Below are positions 1 to 10,182 of a stretch of DNA of 56,008 bases, piece after piece. Under the pieces are notes generated by a model, which worked only from the letters and a program-made list of their open reading frames with translations, made no database searches and was not told the DNA's origin. The DNA lies in the NCBI GenBank assembly GCA_945285915.1, contig CALYQL010000015.1, positions 1-56,008 on the forward strand, read 5' to 3'. The translations under genes were made by a program, and so were the position numbers. The DNA is from an uncultured Bartonella sp. (GTDB lineage Bacteria; Pseudomonadota; Alphaproteobacteria; Rhizobiales; Rhizobiaceae). Each line of letters begins with the position of its first letter. Position 1 is the stretch's first letter.

Positions 1-822
1 GGTGTTTTGCATGAGTTTTCGTCTATCCCGGGTGTTAGAGAAGACGTTACGGATATCATTTTGAATATTAAAGAAATCGCTATCCGTATGGAAGGCGAGG
101 GTCCAAAGCGTATGGTTGTACGTAAAGAAGGCCCAGGTGTTGTTACCGCTGGTGATATTCAGACAGTTGGCGATGTAGAAATTTTAAATCCCGAACATGT
201 AATTTGTACACTGGATCAGGGTGCAGAAATTCGCATGGAGTTTACTGTTAATAACGGTAAAGGGTATGTTCCGGCAGAGCGTAATCGTGCAGAAGATGCA
301 CCTATTGGGCTTATCCCAGTTGATAGTCTTTATTCGCCGGTTCGTAAGGTGTCATACAAGATCGAGAACACTCGTGAAGGGCAAGTTCTTGACTATGATA
401 AATTGACATTGACAATTGAAACGAATGGCGCGGTTTCTGGTGAAGATGCAGTTGCTTTTGCAGCTCGTATTCTTCAGGATCAGCTGTCCGTGTTTGTTAA
501 TTTTGAAGAACCACAGAAGGAAGCTCCACAGGAACAAGTTTCAGAGCTTGCTTTCAATCCGGCTCTTCTCAAGAAAGTGGACGAATTGGAACTTTCTGTT
601 CGTTCAGCAAATTGTTTGAAAAACGACAATATTGTTTATATTGGGGATCTAATTCAGAAAACCGAAGCCGAAATGCTACGGACACCGAATTTTGGTCGCA
701 AATCACTGAACGAAATCAAGGAAGTTCTTGCATCTATGGGACTTCACCTTGGTATGGAAATACCAGCTTGGCCGCCTGAAAATATCGACGACCTTGCTAA
801 ACGCTATGAAGATCAATACTGA
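1..822 (+). CDS. rpoA: DNA-directed RNA polymerase subunit alpha (5'-truncated by window edge)
   Basis: Alpha subunit of RNA polymerase, which nucleates core assembly through its N-terminal domain and contacts UP elements and activators through its C-terminal domain. The frame is open from base 1 (Gly-Val-Leu-His-Glu-Phe), so the start lies upstream; about 60 N-terminal residues are missing compared with the usual ~337. Visible parts are the rest of the N-terminal dimerisation/insert domain, an acidic linker, and the alpha-CTD with the helix-hairpin-helix stretch [16 protein letters not shown]. rplQ follows 24 bp downstream, the standard end of the S10/spc/alpha ribosomal cluster. The TTG at base 7 is an internal codon, not a start. 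Identification is certain from conservation; only the 5' end is unknown. Confidence 0.97.
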   Translation, partial: GVLHEFSSIPGVREDVTDIILNIKEIAIRMEGEGPKRMVVRKEGPGVVTAGDIQTVGDVEILNPEHVICTLDQGAEIRMEFTVNNGKGYVPAERNRAEDAPIGLIPVDSLYSPVRKVSYKIENTREGQVLDYDKLTLTIETNGAVSGEDAVAFAARILQDQLSVFVNFEEPQKEAPQEQVSELAFNPALLKKVDELELSVRSANCLKNDNIVYIGDLIQKTEAEMLRTPNFGRKSLNEIKEVLASMGLHLGMEIPAWPPENIDDLAKRYEDQY

Positions 823-846
823 GTTTAAGAATTAAGGAGAAGGCTC

Positions 847-1272
847 ATGCGCCACGGAAAATCAGGCCGCAAGCTGAACCGCACTGCAAGTCACCGTAAA
901 GCAATGTTTGCTAATATGGCAACATCGTTGATCGAGCACGAGCAGATCGTGACGACGCTTCCAAAGGCTAAGGAAATTCGCCCAATCGTTGAGAAACTTG
1001 TTACACTTGGAAAACGCGGCGGATTGCATGCACGTAGACAAGTTATTTCTGCTATTCGTGACGAAAAACAAGCAGCTAAATTGTTTGACACATTGGCTCC
1101 TAGATATGCCACACGTAACGGCGGCTATATTCGCATTATGAAAGCCGGCTTCCGTGCAGGCGACAACGCACCATTGGCTGTTGTCGAGTTCGTTGATCGT
1201 GATGTAAACGCTAAGGGTGCAGCTGATCGTGCTCGCGTTGAAGCAGAAGCAAAAGCTGCAGACGCTGCATAA
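847..1272 (+). CDS. rplQ: 50S ribosomal protein L17
   Basis: Protein L17 of the large ribosomal subunit, 141 residues. The N-terminus ([20 protein letters not shown]) is the family signature and is followed by the conserved block [11 protein letters not shown] near residue 37. The C-terminus carries the Ala/Glu-rich tail usual in alphaproteobacteria (about residues 122-141). An AAGGAG ribosome-binding site sits 7-12 bases before the ATG, supporting this start. It is the last gene of the rpoA operon: a strong hairpin with a T-run follows within 30 bp. Confidence 0.98.
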   Translation: MRHGKSGRKLNRTASHRKAMFANMATSLIEHEQIVTTLPKAKEIRPIVEKLVTLGKRGGLHARRQVISAIRDEKQAAKLFDTLAPRYATRNGGYIRIMKAGFRAGDNAPLAVVEFVDRDVNAKGAADRARVEAEAKAADAA

Positions 1273-1301
1273 GTTTAGCTGACTAGTTTTAGTTAGTTTT
1301 A

Positions 1302-1325
1302 AGCCCGCCTTTGCGCGGGCTTTTT
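1302..1325 (+). terminator. Rho-independent terminator after rplQ
   Basis: The stem AGCCCGC / GCGGGCT with a short loop is followed by TTTTT. It sits 30 bp after the rplQ stop and closes the ribosomal-protein/rpoA operon. Confidence 0.9.
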
Positions 1326-2139
1326 CGTGCGTAAAACCGGATTTTTGCGTGAATAGTTAAACAGGTGATATAGCAGTTCGGAACAATCTATTGGGGCAGA
1401 TGGTAATGAATGACCGGTCTATTAGGCGTCATGAATATCTCTGAAACTGCAAGAAATCTTTCGCCGGCTTATTGAAAAGCAATACTGCTTAAATTCTGTC
1501 AATGTAATTGGTATGTTTCGTCAGGGTATTATACCGTTTCTCGGTAATGATGATCTGGGGCTGAGGACCGATATTGAGTTAACATTGTGAATATGCTGGT
1601 GGATTAATGGCTTGATCTTGAAACCATGCATTTCACAGAGAGGTGCTTAGGCGTTCGTTTCTGAATTGGATCCAAAAATATCGCGACATAGCAATGAAGT
1701 TTAGTTTTTTGCTATGGTTCTGTAGAGTGGCATCTGACTGACGTTTTATGTGATATATTAATTGTTCAGGTTGAATGTTTTTGTTAAAGATTTGGTTTTG
1801 AAGGGGTGTTCATTCGGCTTGGTTGCAATCACGGTTGCTATCCACTTATACATGGCGTGCCGGAATATTATTAGGGTGGTTTTTGGGATTGATACCTTGG
1901 AACAACACATTGAAGCACAGAAGACTAGGTTATGTTTTGATGTAAATCTATCGATAGCTATGCACTTCGACATTCCTATTTTTTCTTGCTGAGGAATTTA
2001 ACAAAACAAATAAAATCAATCTCGCTTTGTTTGGGAAGATCAAAAATTGACCATGCTGAGCCTTTAAAACACTGAGATGTGATTTATTTCCGTTACCATA
2101 TCTTTATGTTGTCAAAATCAAACATAACAAAGAAGTAAT
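1326..2139. other. Gene-poor gap between rplQ and the Deg protease gene
   Basis: About 800 bp with no convincing gene. Short open stretches exist: a ~45-codon frame at about 1430-1590 (+) containing LKLQEIFRRLIEKQYCLNSV, and a 76-codon TTG-initiated frame at 1762-1992 (+) with a mirrored minus-strand frame. None has a good ribosome-binding site or a family I recognise. The unusual length of the gap in an otherwise compact region suggests decayed coding DNA, but I cannot name the ancestor. Confidence 0.4.
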
Positions 2140-2169
2140 GTGACTGCTTACATAATTTTTAAGTATAAT
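2140..2169 (+). promoter_or_regulatory. Putative sigma70-type promoter of the Deg protease gene
   Basis: A perfect TATAAT at 2164-2169 lies 18 bp downstream of GTGACT (2140-2145), a weak match to TTGACA. The predicted transcription start is about 32 bases before the ATG at 2208. Read by eye only. Confidence 0.45.
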
Positions 2170-2207
2170 ATGTGTCGCTAAAAGCTGACGGATATTGAGG
2201 AACAACA

Positions 2208-3602
2208 ATGAAAAAATCTATTTGGACAATTATAGTTTGCGGCCTTTTTGCGCTATCATTCCCAATAGGGGGGCAAGCAGATGTTCCGCAATCTCAAACA
2301 GAAATTAAACTAACTTTTGCTCCGTTGGTAAAAAAGACGGTTCCATCGGTTGTCAATGTTTATGCAGCGCGAAAAGTACCTGCGCGCTCTCCATTTCAAG
2401 GTGATCCATTCTTTGATCAATTTTTTGGTCGTTCAATGCCGGATAGACCAACTCGCAAACAATCGTCGTTAGGATCTGGTGTTATTGTTGATGCTAGCGG
2501 CCTTATCGTAACCAACTATCATGTTATTCGTGACGCTGATGAAATAAAAGTTTCACTTTCAGACGGTCGAGAATTTGAAAGTACGGTCATGCTTAAGGAT
2601 GAAGCGACTGATATTGCTGTGTTGAAGATTACACCAAAAGGAGCGCCTTTTTCTGTTTTATCACTTGGGGATTCGGATTCCGTTGAAGTAGGGGATCTCG
2701 TTTTGGCAGTAGGCAATCCATTTGGTGTTGGTCAAACTGTTACAAGCGGCATAGTTTCGGCTCAAGCACGTACCCGAGTTGGAATATCTGACTTCGACTT
2801 TTTTATTCAAACTGATGCAGCAATTAATCCCGGTAATTCAGGTGGTGCACTCATTGATATGAAGGGTGAACTTATTGGCATTAATACAGCGATTTATTCT
2901 CGTTCGGGTGGATCTGTGGGTATCGGTTTTGCAATACCAGCAAATCTTGTAAAAGCAGTAATTGATGCGGTTAAACGGGGAGATAAAACGTTTGACGCGC
3001 CATATGTGGGGGCATCATTTCAAACGGTCACTGCAGATGTCGCTGAGGGACTGGGTATGGAGCAACCTTACGGTGCGCTCGTAACTGATATTGAACAAAA
3101 TAGCCCGGCTGAAAAAGCAGGACTGAAAATTGGCGATGTTATCTTAAAAGCACAAAATGTGAGGATAGATAATCCAGACAGTCTTGGTTATCGGTTGATG
3201 ACGACCGGAATTGGTCATAATCTCAACTTGGAATATTTAAGAAACGGAAAAGTTGAAAAAACAGCAATTTTATTGACAGCGATACCTGAAAATCAGCTTA
3301 TGAAACCTGAAAAAATAGACGGCAATAATCCGTTCTCAGGCATTGAGGTAACAAACCTAATTCCACAAAATACACGACGTTTTCACCTTTCACCAGATAC
3401 AAAGGGTATTGTTGTGATTGACGTCGATAGCAATAGTAACGCATTTGGTGTATTTCAAGCTGGTGATGTTATTCACGCAGTGAATGGAAAGGTGATACAA
3501 AACGTTTCCGATTTGAAATCTATTTTGTCCAAATCTCAACCTCGCATTTGGCAATTGGAGTTTGAACGCAACGGTGTATTGATCCGGCAATTTGTGCGCT
3601 AG
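2208..3602 (+). CDS. Deg/HtrA-family periplasmic serine protease (Do-like, two PDZ domains)
   Basis: A periplasmic trypsin-like protease of the HtrA/DegP family, which degrades or refolds damaged envelope proteins. Residues 1-24 form a signal peptide (Lys-Lys N-region, hydrophobic core, cleavage near GQA-DV). The protease domain spans about 35-250 with the full catalytic triad: His105 in TNYHV, Asp135 in ATDIAVLKI and Ser211 in NPGNSGGAL. Two PDZ domains follow (about 260-350 and 375-460), and the length of 464 residues suits a DegP/DegQ-type enzyme. The RBS is GAGGA, 7 bases before the ATG. rarA follows 12 bp downstream and is probably cotranscribed. Which Deg paralogue this is (DegP or DegQ-like) cannot be settled from the window. 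Confidence 0.93.
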   Translation: MKKSIWTIIVCGLFALSFPIGGQADVPQSQTEIKLTFAPLVKKTVPSVVNVYAARKVPARSPFQGDPFFDQFFGRSMPDRPTRKQSSLGSGVIVDASGLIVTNYHVIRDADEIKVSLSDGREFESTVMLKDEATDIAVLKITPKGAPFSVLSLGDSDSVEVGDLVLAVGNPFGVGQTVTSGIVSAQARTRVGISDFDFFIQTDAAINPGNSGGALIDMKGELIGINTAIYSRSGGSVGIGFAIPANLVKAVIDAVKRGDKTFDAPYVGASFQTVTADVAEGLGMEQPYGALVTDIEQNSPAEKAGLKIGDVILKAQNVRIDNPDSLGYRLMTTGIGHNLNLEYLRNGKVEKTAILLTAIPENQLMKPEKIDGNNPFSGIEVTNLIPQNTRRFHLSPDTKGIVVIDVDSNSNAFGVFQAGDVIHAVNGKVIQNVSDLKSILSKSQPRIWQLEFERNGVLIRQFVR

Positions 3603-3614
3603 AGAGGTGTATTT

Positions 3615-4934
3615 TTGAGTAGTGATTTATTCTCCGGTACACCGGATCCAAAGATTGAAAGCACACGTCCATTAGCAGAACGGATGCGTCCCCATTGTCT
3701 TAATGATGTGATTGGTCAGGAACATCTGACTGGTGAAGATGGTGCTTTAACTAGAATGATTGCCTCAGGCTCGATAGGTTCAATGATTTTCTGGGGGCCA
3801 CCCGGCACAGGTAAAACGACAGTTGCGCGTTTGTTAGCCAATGAAACAAAGTTGGCGTTTGAGCAAGTGTCGGCCATTTTTACTGGGGTAGCGGAGTTAA
3901 AAAAGGTATTTGAAAGTGCTCGTGCGCGGCAAATGTCCGGAAAACAAACTCTATTGTTTGTTGATGAGATTCATCGTTTCAACCGCGCACAACAGGATAG
4001 TTTTTTGCCTGTGATGGAGGATGGCACAGTCATATTGGTAGGAGCCACAACTGAAAATCCTTCATTTGAATTAAATGCTGCTCTTTTATCACGCTCGAGA
4101 GTTTTGACTTTCCATTCGTTAAATGAAGATAGTTTATTGCTTCTTTTAAGGCGTACAGAAAAAATTGAGAATCGGAATCTTCCCGTTGATGATAATGCGC
4201 GCAAACTATTAGTACGCATGGCCGATGGTGATGGGCGTGCAGTGTTAACATTGGCCGAGGAAATTTGGCGCTCTGCAAGGGTTGATGAAATATTCACGCC
4301 TAATACCCTACAGAAGGTTATTCAGCGGCGCGCGGCGATCTATGATAAAGGGCAAGATGGCCATTACAATTTGATATCGGCTTTACACAAATCGGTACGT
4401 GGATCAGATCCTGATGCAGCTTTATACTATTTTTGCCGCATGTTGGATGCGGGAGAAAATCCGCACTATATAGGAAGACGCCTTGTTCGTATGGCCGTTG
4501 AGGATATTGGTATGGCTGATCCTCAAGCTTTGGTTATATGCAATGCTGCAAAGGATGCATATGATTACCTTGGTTCACCAGAGGGAGAATTGGCATTGGC
4601 GCAAGCTTGTATTTATGTTGCAACAGCCCCTAAATCCAACGCTGCATATATGGCATTTAATACGGCAATGCGCGCTGCACGTGAAAATGGTTCGCTTTTG
4701 CCACCAAAACACATACTCAATGCTCCAACCAAATTAATGAAGCAAGAAGGTTATAATGAAGGATATCGTTATGATCATGATGAACCAGATGCTTTTTCTG
4801 GTCAGGAATATTTTCCGGATAAAATGGGGCATAAACAGTTTTATGCCCCACCAGAGCGTGGTTTTGAAAGAGAAATAAAAAAACGTTTGGAATGGTGGGC
4901 AAGATTGCGTAAGGAGCGCCAAAGCAAACATTAA
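3615..4934 (+). CDS. rarA: Replication-associated recombination protein A (RarA/MgsA AAA+ ATPase)
   Basis: An AAA+ ATPase of the clamp-loader superfamily that acts at stalled replication forks, the homologue of eukaryotic WRNIP1. 439 residues, the normal family length. Walker A is GPPGTGKT (61-68) and Walker B is LLFVDEIH (113-120); the sensor region GATTENPSFELNAALLSR and the C-terminal MgsA tetramerisation domain are present. The start is a TTG at 3615 preceded by AGAGAGG; no upstream ATG is in frame. It follows the Deg protease gene by 12 bp. An AATCTCC/GGAGATT hairpin lies at 4994-5011, before the next gene. Confidence 0.95.
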   Translation: MSSDLFSGTPDPKIESTRPLAERMRPHCLNDVIGQEHLTGEDGALTRMIASGSIGSMIFWGPPGTGKTTVARLLANETKLAFEQVSAIFTGVAELKKVFESARARQMSGKQTLLFVDEIHRFNRAQQDSFLPVMEDGTVILVGATTENPSFELNAALLSRSRVLTFHSLNEDSLLLLLRRTEKIENRNLPVDDNARKLLVRMADGDGRAVLTLAEEIWRSARVDEIFTPNTLQKVIQRRAAIYDKGQDGHYNLISALHKSVRGSDPDAALYYFCRMLDAGENPHYIGRRLVRMAVEDIGMADPQALVICNAAKDAYDYLGSPEGELALAQACIYVATAPKSNAAYMAFNTAMRAARENGSLLPPKHILNAPTKLMKQEGYNEGYRYDHDEPDAFSGQEYFPDKMGHKQFYAPPERGFEREIKKRLEWWARLRKERQSKH

Positions 4935-5042
4935 ATTGGTTTGCCTTGAAAGTGACAATTTAGTTTTGGAATGCAAGGTTTCAAAATAACAATAATCTCC
5001 ATTTGGAGATTCTACAGTTCTTTAAAGTGGAGAAAACAGACT

Positions 5043-5714
5043 ATGTTGAAAAAGTTAGGCATACTCGTCCTGTCCGGAAGCTTTTTGGCAGCATGTACAA
5101 CAACTAATCCGTATACCGGCGAAACTCAGGTTTCAAAAACGGCTAGTGGTGCAACAATTGGTGCCGTTGCAGGTGCATTAGGTGGGCTTATGGTTGGTGG
5201 TTCAAGCCGCGCCCAAAGAAATGCAGTCCTCATTGGTGCTGGTGTTGGTGCTCTTGGTGGTGGACTTATTGGCAATTATATGGATCGTCAGGAAGCTGAA
5301 CTTCGTGCGCAACTTCAGGGAACGGGTGTTTCTGTCACACGCTATGGCGACCAAATTCGGTTGAATATGCCAGGTAATATCACATTCAATACAGATCAGG
5401 ATGCTGTTAGACAGCAATTCTACCCAGTTCTCAATTCTGTAGCTATTGTGTTGAAAAAGTTTAACAAGTCTTTGGTTGATGTGGGCGGTTTCACAGATTC
5501 AACCGGAAGTTTGCAACATAACCAAGATTTGTCGCAACGCCGCGCATTGTCAGTTGCTAATTACCTGAATAGTCAGGGCATTGATGGAAGACGTCTATCC
5601 GTTCAAGGATATGGTCCAGCCAATCCGATTGCTTCAAACGGAACAGCAGAAGGACGTTCGCAAAACCGCCGCGTAGAAATCCAGATTTCACCACTGCGTG
5701 AAAATGGTTACTGA
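5043..5714 (+). CDS. OmpA-family outer-membrane lipoprotein with glycine-zipper region (YiaD-like)
   Basis: Predicted peptidoglycan-binding outer-membrane lipoprotein, 223 residues. The N-terminus is a lipoprotein signal with lipobox LAAC (Cys18 after cleavage). A glycine-zipper segment follows (about 38-80, GAVAGALGGLMVGG and GAGVGALGGGLIGN), then the OmpA C-terminal domain with GFTDSTGS, NQDLSQRRA and RSQNRRVEI, the last containing the peptidoglycan-binding Asn/Arg residues. The frame is open upstream to 4971, but the lipobox fits only the ATG at 5043, which has GGAGAA just before it. A terminator follows within 30 bp, so this is probably a single-gene unit. Confidence 0.93.
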   Translation: MLKKLGILVLSGSFLAACTTTNPYTGETQVSKTASGATIGAVAGALGGLMVGGSSRAQRNAVLIGAGVGALGGGLIGNYMDRQEAELRAQLQGTGVSVTRYGDQIRLNMPGNITFNTDQDAVRQQFYPVLNSVAIVLKKFNKSLVDVGGFTDSTGSLQHNQDLSQRRALSVANYLNSQGIDGRRLSVQGYGPANPIASNGTAEGRSQNRRVEIQISPLRENGY

Positions 5715-5741
5715 TTCACATCGCTTAAAAGTTTAATTGGA

Positions 5742-5766
5742 AACGCCGCTATATGCGGCGTTTTTT
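5742..5766 (+). terminator. Rho-independent terminator after the OmpA-family lipoprotein gene
   Basis: AACGCCGC / GCGGCGTT stem with a four-base loop, followed by a T-run (5761-5766). Confidence 0.88.
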
Positions 5767-5790
5767 ATTGTGTACCAAATCAAACATCGT

Positions 5791-5805
5791 GAACAATAAA
5801 AGAAC
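5791..5805 (+). promoter_or_regulatory. LexA (SOS) box, distal, upstream of recA
   Basis: GAAC-AATAAAA-GAAC is an exact match to the alphaproteobacterial LexA operator (GAAC-N7-GAAC, the reverse complement of GTTC-N7-GTTC). It lies 125-139 bp before the recA ATG and about 50 bp upstream of the predicted -35 element. Confidence 0.8.
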
Positions 5806-5844
5806 AAAAATGAAAAACGTTTTAAAAATAGTATGTTAGGTGTC

Positions 5845-5873
5845 TTGCAATATAGGAACAAATAGTGTACAAA
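5845..5873 (+). promoter_or_regulatory. Putative recA promoter with an internal near-consensus SOS box
   Basis: TTGCAA (-35, 5845-5850) and TACAAA (-10, 5868-5873) are separated by 17 bp. The spacer holds GAAC-N7-GTAC (5856-5870), one base from the LexA operator, placed where repressor would block RNA polymerase. The predicted leader is about 50 nt. Confidence 0.6.
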
Positions 5874-5929
5874 ATAGTTACGTAAAACTGGCTATATTTG
5901 CTTCAAGTCATAGAAAAGGTTAGTGTAAG

Positions 5930-7012
5930 ATGGCTCAGAATACATTGCGACTCGTTGAGGATAAAACAGTGGATAAATCAAAAGCTCTGGATGCCGCACT
6001 TTCCCAGATAGAACGCTCGTTTGGCAAAGGCTCGATTATGCGTCTTGGCGAAAACAAGCAGGTAGTAGAAATTGAGACAATACCAACAGGTTCATTATCG
6101 CTTGATATTGCCCTTGGTGTCGGTGGATTGCCAAAAGGGCGTATAGTAGAAATTTATGGGCCTGAAAGTTCAGGTAAAACAACTTTGGCACTCCATACGG
6201 TTGCAGAGGCTCAAAAACGCGGTGGCATTTGTGCTTTTATTGATGCTGAACATGCCTTGGATCCAGTTTATGCCCGTAAACTTGGTGTTGATTTAGAAAA
6301 TCTTTTGATTTCACAACCTGATACTGGTGAACAAGCATTGGAAATAACCGATACGCTTGTTCGCTCCGGTGCTGTTGATGTTTTGGTTGTTGACTCTGTT
6401 GCTGCCCTTACACCGCGTGCGGAAATTGAAGGGGAAATGGGCGATAATCTTCCAGGTTTGCAAGCACGACTAATGAGCCAAGCTTTGAGAAAGTTGACTG
6501 CGTCGATATCTCGTTCGAATTGTATGGTGATATTTATCAACCAAATTCGTATGAAAATTGGTGTTATGTTTGGTTCTCCTGAGACGACAACAGGCGGAAA
6601 TGCCTTGAAATTTTATGCTTCTGTTCGTTTGGATATCCGCCGCATTGGCTCGATTAAAGATCGTGATGAGGTTGTTGGTAATCAAACACGTGTAAAAGTG
6701 GTAAAAAACAAGCTTGCTCCTCCATTCAAGCAAGTTGAATTTGATATCATGTATGGTGAAGGCATTTCCAAACTTGGTGAGCTTATTGATTTAGGCGTAA
6801 AAGTTGGTGTTGTTGAAAAATCTGGTGCATGGTTTTCATATAATTCGCAGCGTCTCGGGCAGGGGCGTGAAAATGCAAAACAGTTTTTGCGCGATAATAA
6901 AGAAGTTGCAGAAGAAATTGAAACGGCATTGCGTCAGAATGCTGGTTTAATTGCTGCAGAGCTTTTGGAAAATGGCGGACCTGATGCTGAAGAAGAGAGC
7001 GAAGCTGTTTAA
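5930..7012 (+). CDS. recA: Recombinase RecA
   Basis: ATP-dependent DNA strand-exchange recombinase and coprotease for LexA; central to homologous recombination and SOS induction. 360 residues. Walker A is GPESSGKT (77-84); the loop [12 protein letters not shown] and the block [11 protein letters not shown] are typical; the C-terminus is acidic (DAEEESEA). The start ATG has AAGG about 10 bases upstream. The gene stands alone, with two LexA-type boxes upstream and a hairpin terminator downstream, so SOS control is expected. Confidence 0.98.
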   Translation: MAQNTLRLVEDKTVDKSKALDAALSQIERSFGKGSIMRLGENKQVVEIETIPTGSLSLDIALGVGGLPKGRIVEIYGPESSGKTTLALHTVAEAQKRGGICAFIDAEHALDPVYARKLGVDLENLLISQPDTGEQALEITDTLVRSGAVDVLVVDSVAALTPRAEIEGEMGDNLPGLQARLMSQALRKLTASISRSNCMVIFINQIRMKIGVMFGSPETTTGGNALKFYASVRLDIRRIGSIKDRDEVVGNQTRVKVVKNKLAPPFKQVEFDIMYGEGISKLGELIDLGVKVGVVEKSGAWFSYNSQRLGQGRENAKQFLRDNKEVAEEIETALRQNAGLIAAELLENGGPDAEEESEAV

Positions 7013-7037
7013 ATAAATTTAGTTGGAAGCTGAATTG

Positions 7038-7077
7038 TAGGCCATTGCGATGCGATCATTGCGGTGGCCTATTTTTA
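7038..7077 (+). terminator. Rho-independent terminator after recA
   Basis: Stem TAGGCCA / TGGCCTA with a roughly 20-base loop that can extend through GC pairs, followed by ATTTTTATT. Confidence 0.8.
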
Positions 7078-7296
7078 TTAAAACTATTGTTTGGATGTAA
7101 AATTGGAACGGTTTTACAAGCTATCTGATAACGTAGTTACAGTGTGTGTCAATTAAAGCAGTTTAATGAACTGTAGATACTAAGAATTACCAGAAAAATG
7201 AGTTCCCAGAATTGATTATTTGCTCTAAAAGACAGAAATAAATAGTCTAATTCCGACAGACCAATTTAGGTTCTACGGGTAATGTAGGTGTCAAGT

Positions 7297-9963
7297 ATGA
7301 ATAGCGTTAATGAGATCCGGTCGACTTTTCTGGATTATTTTCATCGTAATGGACATGAAATAGTTTCTTCCAGTCCATTAGTTCCTCGTAACGATCCAAC
7401 ATTGATGTTTACCAATGCGGGTATGGTTCAATTTAAAAATGTTTTTACAGGTCTTGAACAGCGCCCGTATAAACGAGCTACGACAGCACAAAAATGCGTT
7501 CGTGCAGGCGGTAAACACAATGATCTCGACAATGTCGGATATACAGCGCGCCATCATACATTTTTTGAAATGCTGGGGAATTTTTCGTTCGGTGACTATT
7601 TCAAGGAAGAGGCAATTTCATTTGCATGGAATTTGCTGACGAAAGAATTCTGCTTGCCAAAAGAAAAGCTGCTCGTAACAGTTTATCATGAAGATGATGA
7701 TGCAGCTGAACTGTGGAAAAAAATAGCTGGTTTAACAAACGATAAAATCATTCGTATTTCCACCAATGATAATTTTTGGGCAATGGGGGACACCGGACCT
7801 TGTGGTCCTTGTTCAGAAATTTTCTATGACCATGGCGATAAAATCTGGGGTGGTGTTCCGGGAAGTGCAGAGGAAGACGGCGATCGTTATATCGAAATCT
7901 GGAATTTGGTGTTCATGCAATATGAACAGATTACCAAGGAAACCAGACAAAATCTTCCACGTCCTTCGATTGATACTGGCATGGGTTTGGAACGTATTGC
8001 AGCGGTATTGCAAGGTGTTCACGACAATTATGATATTGATTTATTCAAGACGCTTATTCACGCTTCGGAAGATGCAACAGGTGTAAAAGCAGAAGGCGAA
8101 TTTGTTGCTAGCCACCGCGTTATTGCCGACCACTTGCGTTCATCGGCATTCTTGATTGCAGATGGTGTATTGCCTTCAAATGAAGGTCGTGGATATGTGT
8201 TGCGGCGTATTATGCGGCGTGCAATGCGTCATGCGCAATTACTTGGAGCAAAAGAACCACTTATGTGGCGTCTATTGCCAACTTTAACACGCGAAATGGG
8301 GCAAGCCTATCCAGAATTATTAAGAGCTGAAGCCTTAATTTCTGAAACGCTGCGCCTTGAGGAAACACGGTTTAGAAAAACCTTAGAACGTGGGCTTAAT
8401 CTGCTCAATGAAGCCAGCCAAGATTTACAATCTGGCGATCAGTTGGATGGTGAAGTTGCTTTCAAACTCTATGACACCTATGGTTTTCCGCTTGATTTGA
8501 CACAAGACGCTCTGCGTCGTCGCGATATTACGGTTGATACCGAAGCTTTTGATAAGGCTATGGAACGGCAAAAGGCTGAAGCGCGTGCAAACTGGGCAGG
8601 ATCAGGAGAAGAAGCGACTGAAACAATATGGTTTGAGGTGCGCGATAAAGTAGGCGCCACAGAGTTTCTTGGTTACGAAACAGAAAAAGCTGAAGCTGTC
8701 ATAACCGCTATTGTTAAAGATGGTAAACTTGTCGATCACTTGAATGACGGCGAAAAAGGTATCCTTGTTGTCAATCAAACACCTTTTTATGGTGAATCTG
8801 GTGGTCAGCTTGGTGACACAGGAACGATTGTTGGTGAAAAGACAAAGTTTGAAGTGGATGATACGCAGAAAAAAGGAAACGGCGTTTTCATTCATATTGG
8901 TGTCGTAACTTCAGGGAAAATGGCTGTAGGGGATGCCGTTGAATTAAATGTCGATCATAAACGGCGTAAAAAAATTCGCGCAAACCACTCCGCTACCCAT
9001 TTGCTTCATGAAGCTCTACGTGAGACGTTAGGAACGCATGTTGCACAAAAAGGCTCTTTGGTTTCACCTGACCGTTTACGCTTCGACTTTTCTCATCCAA
9101 AGCCAATGACAAAAGATGAATTGAAAAAAGTTGAAGATCTGGCCAATGAAATCGTCTTACAAAACGCGCCAGTGTCTACGAGATTAATGGCGGTAGATGA
9201 CGCTATAGCAGAAGGTGCTATGGCATTGTTTGGTGAAAAATATGGCGAAGAGGTTCGCGTTGTTTCTATGGGCGAACGCGTTGACCCTGAAAGCACGGTC
9301 AATCACGCTTGGTCATTAGAGTTATGTGGCGGTACGCACGTAAAACGCACGGGCGACATTGGTATTATTCGTATACTATCAGAAAGTGCAGTTGCGGCAG
9401 GTGTCCGCCGAATAGAAGCGTTAACTGGTGATGCCGCACGTCATTATCTCGATGAGCAAGATGAGCGTTATCACGAAGTTGCTTCTATATTGAAAACAAC
9501 ACCTCAAGATGCGTTGGAACGTATCCATGCATTGGTGGAAGAACGCCGTAAGCTTGAAAAAGAACTATCTGATGCGAGAAAACAGTTGGCATTAGGTGGC
9601 GGAGCTTCTGGTGCGAGTGACAATGAAGTTGAGACGATTAATGGAATTTCTTTAATCGCTAAAGTTGTTCATGGTGTTTCGCCGAAAGACCTTAAACCAC
9701 TGGCAGATGCTGGAAAGACAAAAATTGGCAGCGGCGTTGTTGTTTTCATTGGTATTTCCGAAGAAGATAATAAAGCAAGCGCGGTCGTTGGTGTAACTGA
9801 CGATTTAACACAGCGTTTCAACGCGGTAGAACTGGTTAAGGTGCTATCCGAGGCGTTAGGTGGCAAAGGTGGCGGCGGTCGTCCCGACATGGCGCAGGCC
9901 GGAGGACCAGATGGTAGCAAGGCCGAAGAGGCACTTGAGCACTTAAGAGCTAAATTGAAATAA
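7297..9963 (+). CDS. alaS: Alanine--tRNA ligase
   Basis: Class II aminoacyl-tRNA synthetase that charges tRNA-Ala, with editing of mischarged Ser/Gly. 888 residues from the ATG. The catalytic domain begins [11 protein letters not shown] with motif 2 region [13 protein letters not shown]; the editing domain carries [11 protein letters not shown] (HxxxH zinc site) and LELCGGTHV (the Cys-X3-His partner). The C-terminal DHHA1 domain ends with [13 protein letters not shown]. The frame is open to a GTG at 7288, but AGGTG at 7286-7290 is a well-spaced ribosome-binding site for the ATG at 7297, and that N-terminus matches rhizobial AlaS. The last ~50 bp are repeated 271 bp downstream. Confidence 0.97.
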   Translation: MNSVNEIRSTFLDYFHRNGHEIVSSSPLVPRNDPTLMFTNAGMVQFKNVFTGLEQRPYKRATTAQKCVRAGGKHNDLDNVGYTARHHTFFEMLGNFSFGDYFKEEAISFAWNLLTKEFCLPKEKLLVTVYHEDDDAAELWKKIAGLTNDKIIRISTNDNFWAMGDTGPCGPCSEIFYDHGDKIWGGVPGSAEEDGDRYIEIWNLVFMQYEQITKETRQNLPRPSIDTGMGLERIAAVLQGVHDNYDIDLFKTLIHASEDATGVKAEGEFVASHRVIADHLRSSAFLIADGVLPSNEGRGYVLRRIMRRAMRHAQLLGAKEPLMWRLLPTLTREMGQAYPELLRAEALISETLRLEETRFRKTLERGLNLLNEASQDLQSGDQLDGEVAFKLYDTYGFPLDLTQDALRRRDITVDTEAFDKAMERQKAEARANWAGSGEEATETIWFEVRDKVGATEFLGYETEKAEAVITAIVKDGKLVDHLNDGEKGILVVNQTPFYGESGGQLGDTGTIVGEKTKFEVDDTQKKGNGVFIHIGVVTSGKMAVGDAVELNVDHKRRKKIRANHSATHLLHEALRETLGTHVAQKGSLVSPDRLRFDFSHPKPMTKDELKKVEDLANEIVLQNAPVSTRLMAVDDAIAEGAMALFGEKYGEEVRVVSMGERVDPESTVNHAWSLELCGGTHVKRTGDIGIIRILSESAVAAGVRRIEALTGDAARHYLDEQDERYHEVASILKTTPQDALERIHALVEERRKLEKELSDARKQLALGGGASGASDNEVETINGISLIAKVVHGVSPKDLKPLADAGKTKIGSGVVVFIGISEEDNKASAVVGVTDDLTQRFNAVELVKVLSEALGGKGGGGRPDMAQAGGPDGSKAEEALEHLRAKLK

Positions 9964-9980
9964 TATTAGTAGACAAAAAG

Positions 9981-10006
9981 AGCGGGCATGATAGCCCGCT
10001 TTTTTA
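9981..10006 (+). terminator. Rho-independent terminator after alaS
   Basis: Perfect stem AGCGGGC / GCCCGCT with a six-base loop, followed by TTTTTT. This is the first of two copies; the second (10251-10275) lies 270 bp downstream in the duplicated unit. Confidence 0.9.
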
Positions 10007-10013
10007 TTAGCGG

Positions 10014-10182
10014 CTTGGCTAAATTTTACGAAACTCAATGATATTGTTATTTTTGACGTTAATAGGGCTTGAACAATTATAATTCCGCCAGCTTTCAATA
10101 AAACAGTAAGCTATCCATCTGTTTTAGCCAATTCATCGAAGCTTCCTTGCTTAATAGTGTGGAACTGATGAGAACAGCATAA
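10014..10182 (-). pseudogene. Degraded copy of the 3' end of ndvA
   Basis: A minus-strand stretch clearly similar to the last ~170 bp of ndvA (for example GCCAGCTTTCAATAAA and AAGCTTCCTTG are shared), but with point changes and a one-base length difference just inside the stop codon that breaks the frame. It arose from the 271 bp tandem duplication and has no start or upstream part, so it is not expected to be translated. Confidence 0.8.

Noticed and set aside
1758-1992. Opposed open frames of 71 and 76 codons in the rplQ-degP gap
   Set aside because: No ribosome-binding site, no recognisable family, and both strands open over the same bases, which is expected by chance in AT-rich DNA.
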